From Candidatus Treponema caballi (GTDB lineage: Bacteria; Spirochaetota; Spirochaetia; Treponematales; Treponemataceae): a DNA stretch of 33,450 bases. The first letter of the stretch is position 1. Each line of letters opens with the position of its first letter. This document shows positions 1 through 7,296 of the stretch, one piece after another. The translations under genes and the position numbers were made by a program. Location: assembly GCA_018066285.1 (NCBI GenBank), contig JAGHRS010000012.1, positions 1 through 33,450 on the forward strand, given 5' to 3'. A model generated the notes under the pieces. That model was not told the DNA's origin. It ran no database searches and worked only from the letters and a program-made list of their open reading frames with translations.

Positions 1-11
1 ATATTGAATAT

Positions 12-353
12 ATGGATCCAGCCGTTACAAAACTTGTTGTTCTCATCATTGCAGGCGCAGTCTGCATTTATTACGGCATTCTCTGTGCAAAGGGCGATTC
101 CGTCCTGAAAAACGGGAATGCGTCAAATCCTCAGAGCCTTGATGCCTCTAAAGGATATGACACTACAAAGACAGGCATTGCAGGCGGATATGTCCTGATA
201 TTTGTCGGGGCCCTGACTGTCCTGCTTGGCTTTTTCGTCTTTTTCTTTCCGCAGTATCTGATGAAAGCTGTCATTGTGTATGGCAGTTTTGTTGTTCTTG
301 CTATCTTTGTGCTCATCGTCCTTGTTAAGACTCTTTTCACGAGGAAACCATGA
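12..353 (+). CDS. Small three-helix membrane protein, function unknown
   Basis: A 113-residue protein with hydrophobic segments at about residues 7-25, 57-77 and 86-107. A polar loop lies between the first and second segments and a short basic tail follows the third. I do not recognise a family. The ATG at 12 is the first visible start, but no stop codon separates it from the window edge and no Shine-Dalgarno can be seen in the 11 bases available, so the gene could begin upstream. Its stop overlaps the start of the S41 peptidase gene by four bases (ATGA), which implies translational coupling. A role alongside the membrane-anchored peptidase and AAA protein is inferred from the operon only. 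Confidence 0.7.
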   Translation: MDPAVTKLVVLIIAGAVCIYYGILCAKGDSVLKNGNASNPQSLDASKGYDTTKTGIAGGYVLIFVGALTVLLGFFVFFFPQYLMKAVIVYGSFVVLAIFVLIVLVKTLFTRKP

Positions 354-1678
354 GTAAGAAGAAGATTATCCGCATAGCCATTATAGCGGTTGCAGCCGTC
401 CTTATTCTTGCCGGATGCGCCCTCTTCATCTGGAACAGGTATTTTGACCCATACCGGGGAACGGTGAGCGGATTTGAAAACTCTCTTCCGCTTGAAACTG
501 AACTGACTGTGGAGCAGGCTCAGCGTGACATTGCGTTTGTGTACGCAACGCTTGCGGAACGGCATCCCATGTGGCTTGAGGATAACTCGCCCCGTGTTGA
601 GGATGTGAAAGATCTGTATGTTGATGCGCTTGCCGACCTTTCTCTTGATGAAGACGGCATGGTAACTGCACTTGATGTCTGGCGGGCGGTTTCGAAAATG
701 ACCGCGGCTCTTGGGGATGGACACACATCCGTCTGGTGGCAGAATCCTGACATGCGTTTCATTGACAATCTTATTCTGTATGAAACTGGCGGCAGACCTG
801 CAGCTGTTAACGGGGTTCCCATTGAGGATGTGCTGGAACAGTTCAGGTTGTACTCTTCTTTTGAAACAGAAGCAACGTTTCTGAGCGGTGTTTTCAATAC
901 TAAACTGATACGTAAGCACTTTCTTGACCTTATTGGTATTGATACTTCCAGTGGTGTCCGTTTTACCTGCCGTAAGGATGACGGTACCCTTTATGATTGC
1001 TGGTATACCTTTGTAACTGCAGACAATGTGCTTATGGCTGCTGATGCCGAAGAGAATGGTGATGGCAGCTGGGTGTACTTCAACATTGATCAAGATGCGG
1101 ATCTTGGTGTGTTTACCCTTAAGGAATGCAACTGGAACGATGAGTACCAGAAGACGCTGAAGACCTTTTTTGATGAAGTCGCCGCATCCGGAGTGAAAAG
1201 TGTTGCGGTTGATCTTCGCGGAAATGGCGGCGGAAACTCGCAGGTTGCAAACGAGTTCATCCGCTATCTGCCGGTTGACGGTTATGAAAGCTGGTGGTGC
1301 GATATCCGCTATGGTCCATTTCTGAAACAATTCCACAACGCGCATCATAAAAACAAAAACGCGGCTCCTGTTTTCAATGGAAATGTCTATGTGCTTACTG
1401 ATGTCAACACGTACAGTGCTGCCATGGATTTTGCCATGCTGGTTAAAGATAATGCGCTTGGCTCTGTTGTTGGCGAGGCTTCTGGAAATCAGCCTGGAAG
1501 TTACGGAGACTGTCTTTATTTCCAGCTGCCTGAAAGCAGGCTTGCGCTGTCCGTTTCGTTCAAGAAATGGTACCGTGTTGATCAGACTAAAAACGGTCAG
1601 CTTATAGAGCCGGATTATCCGTGTGCCCCGGATACGGCTCTTGATGAAGTAAAAAGAATTATCGCTGCAAGGAGATAG
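350..1678 (+). CDS. Membrane-anchored S41 family peptidase
   Basis: A 442-residue protein with an N-terminal hydrophobic anchor at residues 6-28. The anchor contains LAGC, which could be a lipobox with Cys23, but the hydrophobic stretch continues past the Cys, so a plain membrane anchor is equally possible. The C-terminal half matches the tail-specific/tricorn-like S41 fold: a VDLRGNGGGN strand-turn near residue 290, the presumed nucleophile Ser356 in NTYSAAMDFA, and a VGEASGNQPGSYGD segment just after it, which carries the conserved Glu of this family. No PDZ domain is obvious; residues 50-120 look helical. GAGGAAA at 341-347 is a good ribosome binding site. The gene overlaps the upstream gene by four bases and is followed two bases later by the AAA gene. 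The substrate is unknown; extracytoplasmic cleavage is inferred from topology. Confidence 0.85.
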   Translation: MSKKKIIRIAIIAVAAVLILAGCALFIWNRYFDPYRGTVSGFENSLPLETELTVEQAQRDIAFVYATLAERHPMWLEDNSPRVEDVKDLYVDALADLSLDEDGMVTALDVWRAVSKMTAALGDGHTSVWWQNPDMRFIDNLILYETGGRPAAVNGVPIEDVLEQFRLYSSFETEATFLSGVFNTKLIRKHFLDLIGIDTSSGVRFTCRKDDGTLYDCWYTFVTADNVLMAADAEENGDGSWVYFNIDQDADLGVFTLKECNWNDEYQKTLKTFFDEVAASGVKSVAVDLRGNGGGNSQVANEFIRYLPVDGYESWWCDIRYGPFLKQFHNAHHKNKNAAPVFNGNVYVLTDVNTYSAAMDFAMLVKDNALGSVVGEASGNQPGSYGDCLYFQLPESRLALSVSFKKWYRVDQTKNGQLIEPDYPCAPDTALDEVKRIIAARR

Positions 1679-1680
1679 AT

Positions 1681-2835
1681 GTGAAAAAACGCGGATTGAG
1701 CCTGAAGACTGTACTTATCATAGCTCTGCTCCTGTGTGCGGGATATGCCGCTTATGTGTTCCTCGTTCCGGCGGAACCACTTGTTCCGTACAGGGATTTT
1801 TACGCCCGTGTGACATCCGGTGGCGTTGATTCCGTCATAATGGATAAGAATGAAATCACCTTTACTTATGAGGAAAACGGCGCTGAAGTTACTGCAAAGA
1901 CGCAGAATCCGCATTCAGCAACGCTTGAAGAAGATCTTCTGCTGAAAGGAATAGCCGTTTCCCAGGCTGCTGACAGCGATCTTTTCTGGACAATGCTCGG
2001 CGACCTCATTTTCTACGGCGTTTTCCTCGGCATCCTCATTTTTGCGTATGTGAAGTTCATCCGCCCGAACCGCTTCAGGATAGTGCATAAGACGGGCGTT
2101 ACCTTTGACAACATCGTCGGTATGGACGGTCTTAAGCGTGATATGGAGCAGATTGTCCACATGATGCGGAACCCGGCGGAGTACGCTAAGAAGGGACTGC
2201 GCCTTCCGAAAGGCATTCTGCTTGAGGGCGGTCCTGGAAACGGAAAGACGCTTTTTGCACGCGCCCTTGCTGGTGAAGCAAAAGTGAACTTCATTCCCGC
2301 CCGCGCAACAGACTTTGAGAGTTTCCTTATTGCGGTCGGCCCGATGAAGGTCAAGCTGCTGTTCGCAAAAGCGCGCCGTCAGGCTCCGTGTATTGTCTTC
2401 ATCGATGAGTTTGACGGAATCGGTACAAAGCGCAATTATTCGGGCTCAGCCATTGAAACGGAGAATACGCGCATTGTTACGGCGCTGCTGAACGAGCTTG
2501 ACGGCTTTACCACGAATGACGGCGTTATGGTCATTGCTGCGACTAACAGCCGTGATGCGCTGGACGAAGCGCTCATCCGCCCGGGCCGCTTCGATGCAAA
2601 GTATACGGTACCGTATCCTGACTTTGACACACGCGCGGCTCTGGCTGAAATGTACATGAGAGGGAAGAATCCTACAGCTGACTGTACGCCGTCTGCGCTT
2701 GCAAAGATGTTGAACGGCGCGAGCTGTGCGCAGATTGAATCAGTGCTCAACAGAGCGCCGCTTATTGCCGCGCAGGCAGGCAGGGAAGCCTTCAATCTTG
2801 AGGATGTGCGGGCCGCTATAAAGGACGGCAACTAG
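1681..2835 (+). CDS. FtsH-like membrane AAA ATPase lacking the protease domain
   Basis: A 384-residue protein starting with GTG at 1681 behind GGAGA at 1671-1675. Its order matches FtsH: TM helix (about 9-29), a small FtsH-type extracytoplasmic domain (about 35-95), second TM helix (about 101-125), then an AAA+ module. Visible motifs are Walker A GGPGNGKT (183-190), Walker B with D242/E243 in FIDEFD, and the second region of homology ending LIRPGRFD with arginine fingers R300 and R303. The protein stops after the AAA lid helices. FtsH would continue with an M41 zinc protease carrying HEXXH, and none is present; the next gene lies beyond a 115-base gap. It may be a remodeller or chaperone working with the S41 peptidase encoded just upstream. 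That pairing is inferred. Confidence 0.88.
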   Translation: MKKRGLSLKTVLIIALLLCAGYAAYVFLVPAEPLVPYRDFYARVTSGGVDSVIMDKNEITFTYEENGAEVTAKTQNPHSATLEEDLLLKGIAVSQAADSDLFWTMLGDLIFYGVFLGILIFAYVKFIRPNRFRIVHKTGVTFDNIVGMDGLKRDMEQIVHMMRNPAEYAKKGLRLPKGILLEGGPGNGKTLFARALAGEAKVNFIPARATDFESFLIAVGPMKVKLLFAKARRQAPCIVFIDEFDGIGTKRNYSGSAIETENTRIVTALLNELDGFTTNDGVMVIAATNSRDALDEALIRPGRFDAKYTVPYPDFDTRAALAEMYMRGKNPTADCTPSALAKMLNGASCAQIESVLNRAPLIAAQAGREAFNLEDVRAAIKDGN

Positions 2836-2950
2836 AGTCTGTTTCTTTTGATAGAATGGAGAAAGTGGAGAAATATTTCAAAAAAAGAGGTTTTTATGCT
2901 TTCTTTTTTGATAAATATAAAGTATATTAAAAAGTGTTGGGAGAAACTGA

Positions 2951-3202
2951 ATGGAACCATGCGAGAAATTAGCAGGATGTGATTTTTATCAGGGACACAT
3001 GATATCCACATCCGGTATCGGTGAAATGCTCAAGAAGAGGTATTGCGAAGCTGGCAATAAGGCTAATTGTGCCCGTTACCAGGTATGTACTCAGCTGGGT
3101 AAAGAATACCTCGATAATACTCTTTTCCCTAATATGACCGATCGTGCAGATGAAATGATTGCACGCTACAAAAACAGGGTCATGAAGGAGAAACAGGCGT
3201 AA
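2951..3202 (+). CDS. Small Cys-rich protein with KYC/CARY-type motif
   Basis: An 83-residue soluble protein with cysteines at 4, 10, 32, 40 and 46, arranged as C-x5-C, then RYC and CARYxxC. The C-terminal half is helical and charged. From memory, a similar module (paired N-terminal Cys, then KYC and CARY followed by an LG helix and a PN turn) recurs as stand-alone proteins or tails of signalling proteins in spirochaetes and other bacteria, but I cannot name the family. Metal or Fe-S binding is a guess from the cysteines. GGGAG just before the ATG at 2951 supports the start. The 115-base AT-rich gap upstream suggests its own promoter, and a strong terminator follows at 3295-3328. Confidence 0.75.
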   Translation: MEPCEKLAGCDFYQGHMISTSGIGEMLKKRYCEAGNKANCARYQVCTQLGKEYLDNTLFPNMTDRADEMIARYKNRVMKEKQA

Positions 3203-3225
3203 GTCTGAAGTCCGGGGAAAAAAAA

Positions 3226-3280
3226 GCTCACAACTGCTTCTACCTTAAAGGTGATAGCCGGAAAAGAAGCAGGAGTGAGC
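3226..3280 (-). terminator. Long interrupted hairpin with a U-tract on the minus strand
   Basis: GCTCAC (3226-3231) pairs with GTGAGC (3275-3280), and CTGCTTC (3234-3240) pairs with GAAGCAG (3266-3272). A two-by-two internal loop separates the helices and the apical loop is 25 bases. Eight A residues at 3218-3225 become a U-tract on the minus strand, so read leftward this is an intrinsic terminator behind xylB. Read rightward it would be a structured 3' untranslated region of the Cys-rich gene, without a U-tract. It may be a back-up terminator or a structured RNA element. Confidence 0.55.
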
Positions 3281-3294
3281 CAATAATCTGGTTC

Positions 3295-3328
3295 AAAAAG
3301 CGGATATGTTGCATATCCGCTTTTTTTT
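3295..3328. terminator. Bidirectional intrinsic terminator
   Basis: GCGGATATG (3300-3308) pairs perfectly with CATATCCGC (3312-3320) around a TTG loop. It is flanked by five A on the left and eight T on the right. It therefore works for the rightward Cys-rich gene (long U-tract) and the leftward xylulokinase gene (shorter U-tract), which converge here. Confidence 0.92.
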
Positions 3329-3337
3329 GTCCTGTAC

Positions 3338-4828
3338 TTACTTGTACAGTGGCATTACTGCGTTCAGGAACTCGCAGTACTTGTCGTATGCCTTGTTGTA
3401 TGCTGCAACGTTCTCCGGAATTGGAGTTGCTGCTGCGTTTGTATCGATGGTGATGTGCTCCTCACAGAGCTTTGCCATGTCAGCAGGCTTTCCTGCCTTT
3501 GCTGACTCGAGGCACCACAGAGCCTGAACTGCGGCACCAAGGGCAGCTGCTTCATCGAGGACTGGAACGCGGATTGGCAGGTTCATGACATCTGCTGCAA
3601 TCTGTCTCCATGTTGCGCTCTTTGAACCGCCACCAATCAGGCGGATTTCCTTTGGCTGGAAACCGAGCTTTCTGAAAGCATCGAGTCCGCCGCGCATTGC
3701 GAATACTGCACTTTCAAGAGCAGCACGGGCGATGTTCTCGCGGCTTGTGTTTGCTGTAGTAAGACCGGTGAAGCTTGCGCGGCCGTTTGGCAGGTTAGGT
3801 GTGCGCTCTCCGTTGAAGAACGGCATGATGATGACGCCGTTTGCGCCCGGAACTGAAGCTGCAGCTGCTGCATCAAGGTCCTGGACAGAGAAGTTGAACA
3901 GTGAGCGTACGAACTCAGTTGCAACTGTGCAGTTCATTGTACAGAGGAGTGGCAGCCATCCGCCGCTTGATGAGCAGAAACCAGAAAGACCGTTTTCCGG
4001 GTCTGCAATCGGCTTTGCTGAATATCCGTAGAGTGTACCTGAAGTACCCATACTCATGGTGAGGAATCCGTCTGAAACAGTACCTGTTCCGATTGCACCC
4101 ATCATGTTGTCACCGCCACCTGCACTGACCGGGATTCCTGCCGGGATGCCGTATTCTGCAGCAGCCTTTGCTGAAACAACGCCAGCCTTTTCATGTGGCT
4201 GGATCAGGCGTGGAAGCAGTCCGAAAAGCTTAGGATCGATGGTGTCGCAGATCTTCTTTGACCATTCGCGCTTTGCAGAATCGAAGAGTGCGGTTCCTGA
4301 AGAATCGCCGTATTCCATGACATATTCGCCGGTAAGTACCCAGTTGATGTAATCGTGTGGCAGCATGATGTAGTTGAGCTTTGCCCATGCATCCGGCTTG
4401 TGTCTCTTGAGCCACATGATCTTTGGTGCTGTGAAACCAGGGAGCATCAGGTTTCCGAGAGCCTTGACGACTTCTGCGTTTCCGCCTGCTGCTTCAGTGA
4501 TGAGTGCGCATTCTTCTGTTGTTGATGTATCGTTCCAGAGCTTGATGTTGTAAAGAGCCTTTCCGTCTTTATCCAGAGGAACAAATCCGTGCTGCTGTCC
4601 TGAAACACCGATTGCTTCAATAGAATCGCGTGCTTCTTTTGACAGACCTTCGAAACACTGCTTCATTGCAGCGTCATACCATTCTGTCTTCTGTTCGCGT
4701 GTACCGTCGTTTTCTGAAATCAGATCAAGCTTGCAAGCTTTCTTTTCGACGATTTTCTTGTTTTCATAGTCGTAGACAACGACCTTAATACTCTGTGTGC
4801 CTAAGTCAATACCACAAACCGCTTTCAT
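3338..4828 (-). CDS. xylB: Xylulokinase
   Basis: A 496-residue FGGY-family kinase that would phosphorylate D-xylulose to xylulose 5-phosphate with ATP, feeding the pentose phosphate pathway in the cytoplasm. The N-terminus has the nucleotide-binding strand GIDLGTQS (6-13). SGQQHGFVPLD (76-86) is the substrate-loop signature typical of xylulokinases, and GGGDNMMGAIGTG carries the catalytic Asp240. A second ATP-binding stretch, IGGGSKSATWRQI, is near the C-terminus. The reading frame is open further upstream, but the start at 4828 is preferred because GGAGGA lies just upstream (4832-4837) and MKAVCGIDLG is the family's usual beginning. It is transcribed divergently from the iorAB-ligase operon and shares no operon partners here. 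The GH39 and GH43 genes elsewhere in the window would supply xylose. Confidence 0.95.
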   Translation of the reverse strand: MKAVCGIDLGTQSIKVVVYDYENKKIVEKKACKLDLISENDGTREQKTEWYDAAMKQCFEGLSKEARDSIEAIGVSGQQHGFVPLDKDGKALYNIKLWNDTSTTEECALITEAAGGNAEVVKALGNLMLPGFTAPKIMWLKRHKPDAWAKLNYIMLPHDYINWVLTGEYVMEYGDSSGTALFDSAKREWSKKICDTIDPKLFGLLPRLIQPHEKAGVVSAKAAAEYGIPAGIPVSAGGGDNMMGAIGTGTVSDGFLTMSMGTSGTLYGYSAKPIADPENGLSGFCSSSGGWLPLLCTMNCTVATEFVRSLFNFSVQDLDAAAAASVPGANGVIIMPFFNGERTPNLPNGRASFTGLTTANTSRENIARAALESAVFAMRGGLDAFRKLGFQPKEIRLIGGGSKSATWRQIAADVMNLPIRVPVLDEAAALGAAVQALWCLESAKAGKPADMAKLCEEHITIDTNAAATPIPENVAAYNKAYDKYCEFLNAVMPLYK

Positions 4829-4851
4829 AAATCCTCCGGAAAAGATAATTA

Positions 4852-4863
4852 ACTGTTTACAGT
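4852..4863. promoter_or_regulatory. Inverted repeat ACTGT-TT-ACAGT in the xylB/iorA divergent region
   Basis: A perfect 5-2-5 inverted repeat lies 24 bases upstream of the xylB start codon and about 75 bases upstream of the iorA promoter. CAGTATGAT, whose first bases are the right arm, recurs exactly 60 bases downstream (4860-4868 and 4920-4928). A repressor or activator site for xylB is plausible; the regulator is not in the window or not recognisable. Confidence 0.35.
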
Positions 4864-4936
4864 ATGATGGATAAAGGTGTTTGTGCCTATAGGTAAAATG
4901 CATGAAAAGCGAATTTTTTCAGTATGATTAAAGAAC

Positions 4937-4965
4937 TTGAAGTAATACTTAAAAGGGAGTATACT
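4937..4965 (+). promoter_or_regulatory. Promoter of the iorA-iorB-ligase operon
   Basis: A -35 box TTGAAG (4937-4942) and a -10 box TATACT (4960-4965) are separated by 17 bases. Transcription would start near 4972, leaving a leader of about 24 bases with GGAGA at 4985-4989. This argues against the in-frame ATG at 4924, which lies upstream of the promoter. Confidence 0.7.
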
Positions 4966-4995
4966 TATTCAAAATCAAAATATCCGGAGATAACG

Positions 4996-6717
4996 ATGAA
5001 AGATTGTGTTCTGCTCGGAGATGAGGCTCTTGCACTTGGTGCCCTTCATGCCGGGCTTTCTGCAGGTTTTGGGTACCCGGGAACACCCTCAACCGAAATC
5101 CTTGAGTATCTGATCGACAATTACGAGAAGAATGATGGCCCTGTTGCACAGTGGTGCTCAAACGAAAAGACCGCTTACGAAGCTGCACTCGGCGTTTCAT
5201 TTGCCGGAAAACGTGCACTCGTTACCATGAAGCACGTCGGCCTTAACGTAGCCGCTGATCCGTTCATGAACTCATCCCTTCTGGGCATTAAAGGCGGTCT
5301 CGTCGTTATCGTTGCAGATGACCCGAGCATGCATTCAAGCCAGGGCGAGCAGGATACACGCTTTTATGCAGACTTCGCGATGATTCCATGCTTTGAACCG
5401 ACAACCCAGCAGGAAGCATACGAAATGATGTTCGATGCTTTCGCTTTTTCTGAAGCTCATCACGTACCGGTCCTTATGCGCATGGTTACCCGCCTTTCAC
5501 ACAGCCGCGCAGTCGTTCATCCAAAGGATGAGAAGGATTGCCTTTCAGAGAACGCTCTTGAAAAAGGCGAGCGCAAAGAGTGGATGCTGCTTCCGGCTCT
5601 TGCACGCAAGAACTACGATAAGATGATTTCAAAGCAGGAGCTTTTCGCAGGCTGGGCTGATGCAAATCAGTGGAACAAACTGACGCTCAACGAAAAGAGA
5701 AGCGACCTTGCCATCGTTACAAGCGGTCTTGGCCGTAACTACTTCCTTGAAAATCTTGAAGACTTTGCAGCTCTTTCTGAAGCCCGCTTCCCGGGACAGG
5801 GACTGCCTTCAACACTGCATATCGGAACGCTGCCACTGCCGCGCGAGGCACTGAAAAAGCTTGCTGATACTGCAGAGACAATCCTCGTCATTGAAGAGGG
5901 CATGCCGTTCGTAGAAAAGCAGCTTGCGGGAATCCTTCCGCAGAAGACAAAGGTCGTCGGAAAGCTGACCGGCCTGCTGCCAAGAAGTGGCGAGCTTAAT
6001 CCTGATACTGTACGCGCAGCTCTCGGACTGGCACCTATCCAGTCAGCACAGGCTGTACTCGCAACAACTGACAGCGCGGCTGCAGAAATCTGCGCCAACC
6101 TGCCTGGCCGTCCGCCACAGCTCTGCAAGGGTTGTCCGCACCACGACTCATACACCGCGCTTAACAAGGCCGTTGAGATGCTTGCTGCAAAAGCAGGAGA
6201 GCAGAACGTATCCGTTCATTCAGACATCGGCTGCTACGCACTCGGCGGAACCGCTCCGCTCAATGCCTGCGAGACTATCGTCTGCATGGGTGCCTCAATC
6301 GGTATGGCACGCGGTGCTTCACAGGCAGGCGTCAAGTACACGTTCGGTGTTATCGGTGACTCAACATTCCTGCATTCAGGCATGACAAACCTGGTTGACT
6401 GCGTTTCAACAAAGACACCGGTCACCATCATGCTCGTAGATAACTCAATCGTCGCAATGACAGGCTGCCAGAAGACAATCCTGCCTTCAAGCCAGCTTCA
6501 GCCGGTTGTCGAAGGCCTTGGCGTTGAACCTGAGCACGTCCGCGTGCTTGAGACAAGCCCTAACAAGATAGAAGAAAACGCACGCATCCTTGCTGAAGAA
6601 GCAGAGTACCGCGGCGTTTCAGTCGTCATTATGAGACGTGAGTGCCTTGAGGCATTCCGCTTGAGGACAAAGGCTGCAAAGATAGCTGCTGCAAAAGCTG
6701 CAAAGGGAGGCAACTGA
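4996..6717 (+). CDS. iorA: Indolepyruvate:ferredoxin oxidoreductase alpha subunit, lacking the C-terminal ferredoxin domain
   Basis: A 573-residue subunit of the enzyme that interconverts arylpyruvate plus CoA with aryl-acetyl-CoA, CO2 and reduced ferredoxin. The N-terminal pyrimidine-binding half starts MKDCVLLGDEALALGAL with GYPGTPSTE at 26-34. A conserved CKGCPHH is at 377-383. The thiamine-diphosphate motif runs from GDS (454-456) to VDNS (481-484). Family members normally end in a ferredoxin-like domain with two CxxCxxC-type clusters; here the protein ends in a Lys/Ala-rich tail with no cysteine cluster. The start at 4996 is chosen because GGAGA lies six bases upstream and the promoter ends at 4965. 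The stop overlaps the iorB start by one base. Electrons may go to a separate ferredoxin. Confidence 0.93.
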   Translation: MKDCVLLGDEALALGALHAGLSAGFGYPGTPSTEILEYLIDNYEKNDGPVAQWCSNEKTAYEAALGVSFAGKRALVTMKHVGLNVAADPFMNSSLLGIKGGLVVIVADDPSMHSSQGEQDTRFYADFAMIPCFEPTTQQEAYEMMFDAFAFSEAHHVPVLMRMVTRLSHSRAVVHPKDEKDCLSENALEKGERKEWMLLPALARKNYDKMISKQELFAGWADANQWNKLTLNEKRSDLAIVTSGLGRNYFLENLEDFAALSEARFPGQGLPSTLHIGTLPLPREALKKLADTAETILVIEEGMPFVEKQLAGILPQKTKVVGKLTGLLPRSGELNPDTVRAALGLAPIQSAQAVLATTDSAAAEICANLPGRPPQLCKGCPHHDSYTALNKAVEMLAAKAGEQNVSVHSDIGCYALGGTAPLNACETIVCMGASIGMARGASQAGVKYTFGVIGDSTFLHSGMTNLVDCVSTKTPVTIMLVDNSIVAMTGCQKTILPSSQLQPVVEGLGVEPEHVRVLETSPNKIEENARILAEEAEYRGVSVVIMRRECLEAFRLRTKAAKIAAAKAAKGGN

Positions 6718-7283
6718 TGAAATACGATATTCTTCTCGCCGGTGTCGGCGGACAGGGTGTTCTTTCAATCGCTGCAATTATTGCTGCAGCAGCCATGCAG
6801 GACGGCCTTCAGGTACGTCAGTCAGAAGTTCACGGCATGAGCCAGCGCGGTGGCGGCGTTCAGGCACACCTCCGCATTTCAGACACGACAATTGCGTCTG
6901 ACCTGATTCCGCTCGGAAAGGCAGACATGATCCTTTCAATGGAGCCGGTGGAAAGCCTCCGCTATCTGTCATGGCTCAACAAGGATGGCGTTCTGATTAC
7001 TGCTGCAGAGTCGTTTGTGAACATCAACAACTATCCTGACATTGAGAAGATTTATTCAGCAATAAAGGCACTGCCTTCTTCCCGCATTGTGAAGTCAGCA
7101 GAACTTGCAAAAGAAGCTGGAAACATCAAGTGCGAGAACATGGTACTTATCGGTGCCGCACTTGAGTACATGCCGGTAAAGAAGGAAACGGTGGTCGATT
7201 CAGTCCGCGCACGCTTCGCTGCTAAAGACCCGATGCTCGTTGAAGCAAACATGAAAGCACTTGAGCTTGGTGCTCAGAAATAA
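6717..7283 (+). CDS. iorB: Indolepyruvate:ferredoxin oxidoreductase beta subunit
   Basis: A 188-residue protein with the gamma-type domain of 2-oxoacid:ferredoxin oxidoreductases. It opens with the glycine-rich LLAGVGGQGVLSIA turn (6-19) and has the family-typical QSEVHGMSQRGGGVQAHLR segment (about 35-53). It pairs with IorA to form the cytoplasmic oxidoreductase. The start overlaps the iorA stop (TGATG) and GGGAGG lies about five bases upstream, so the subunits are probably translationally coupled. Length is normal for the family. The phenylacetate-CoA ligase gene follows after 13 bases, so all three are one transcription unit. Confidence 0.93.
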   Translation: MKYDILLAGVGGQGVLSIAAIIAAAAMQDGLQVRQSEVHGMSQRGGGVQAHLRISDTTIASDLIPLGKADMILSMEPVESLRYLSWLNKDGVLITAAESFVNINNYPDIEKIYSAIKALPSSRIVKSAELAKEAGNIKCENMVLIGAALEYMPVKKETVVDSVRARFAAKDPMLVEANMKALELGAQK

Positions 7284-7296
7284 AAAGGATAAGCAA

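Noticed and set aside
131-1348. Long open frame on the minus strand (405 codons)
   Set aside because: It lies antisense to the S41 peptidase gene, has no domain signature and a composition rich in Arg, Ile and Cys; it is a shadow of the real gene.
4924-4995. Earlier in-frame start for iorA
   Set aside because: The ATG at 4924 lies upstream of a good promoter (4937-4965) and has no ribosome binding site; 4996 has both.
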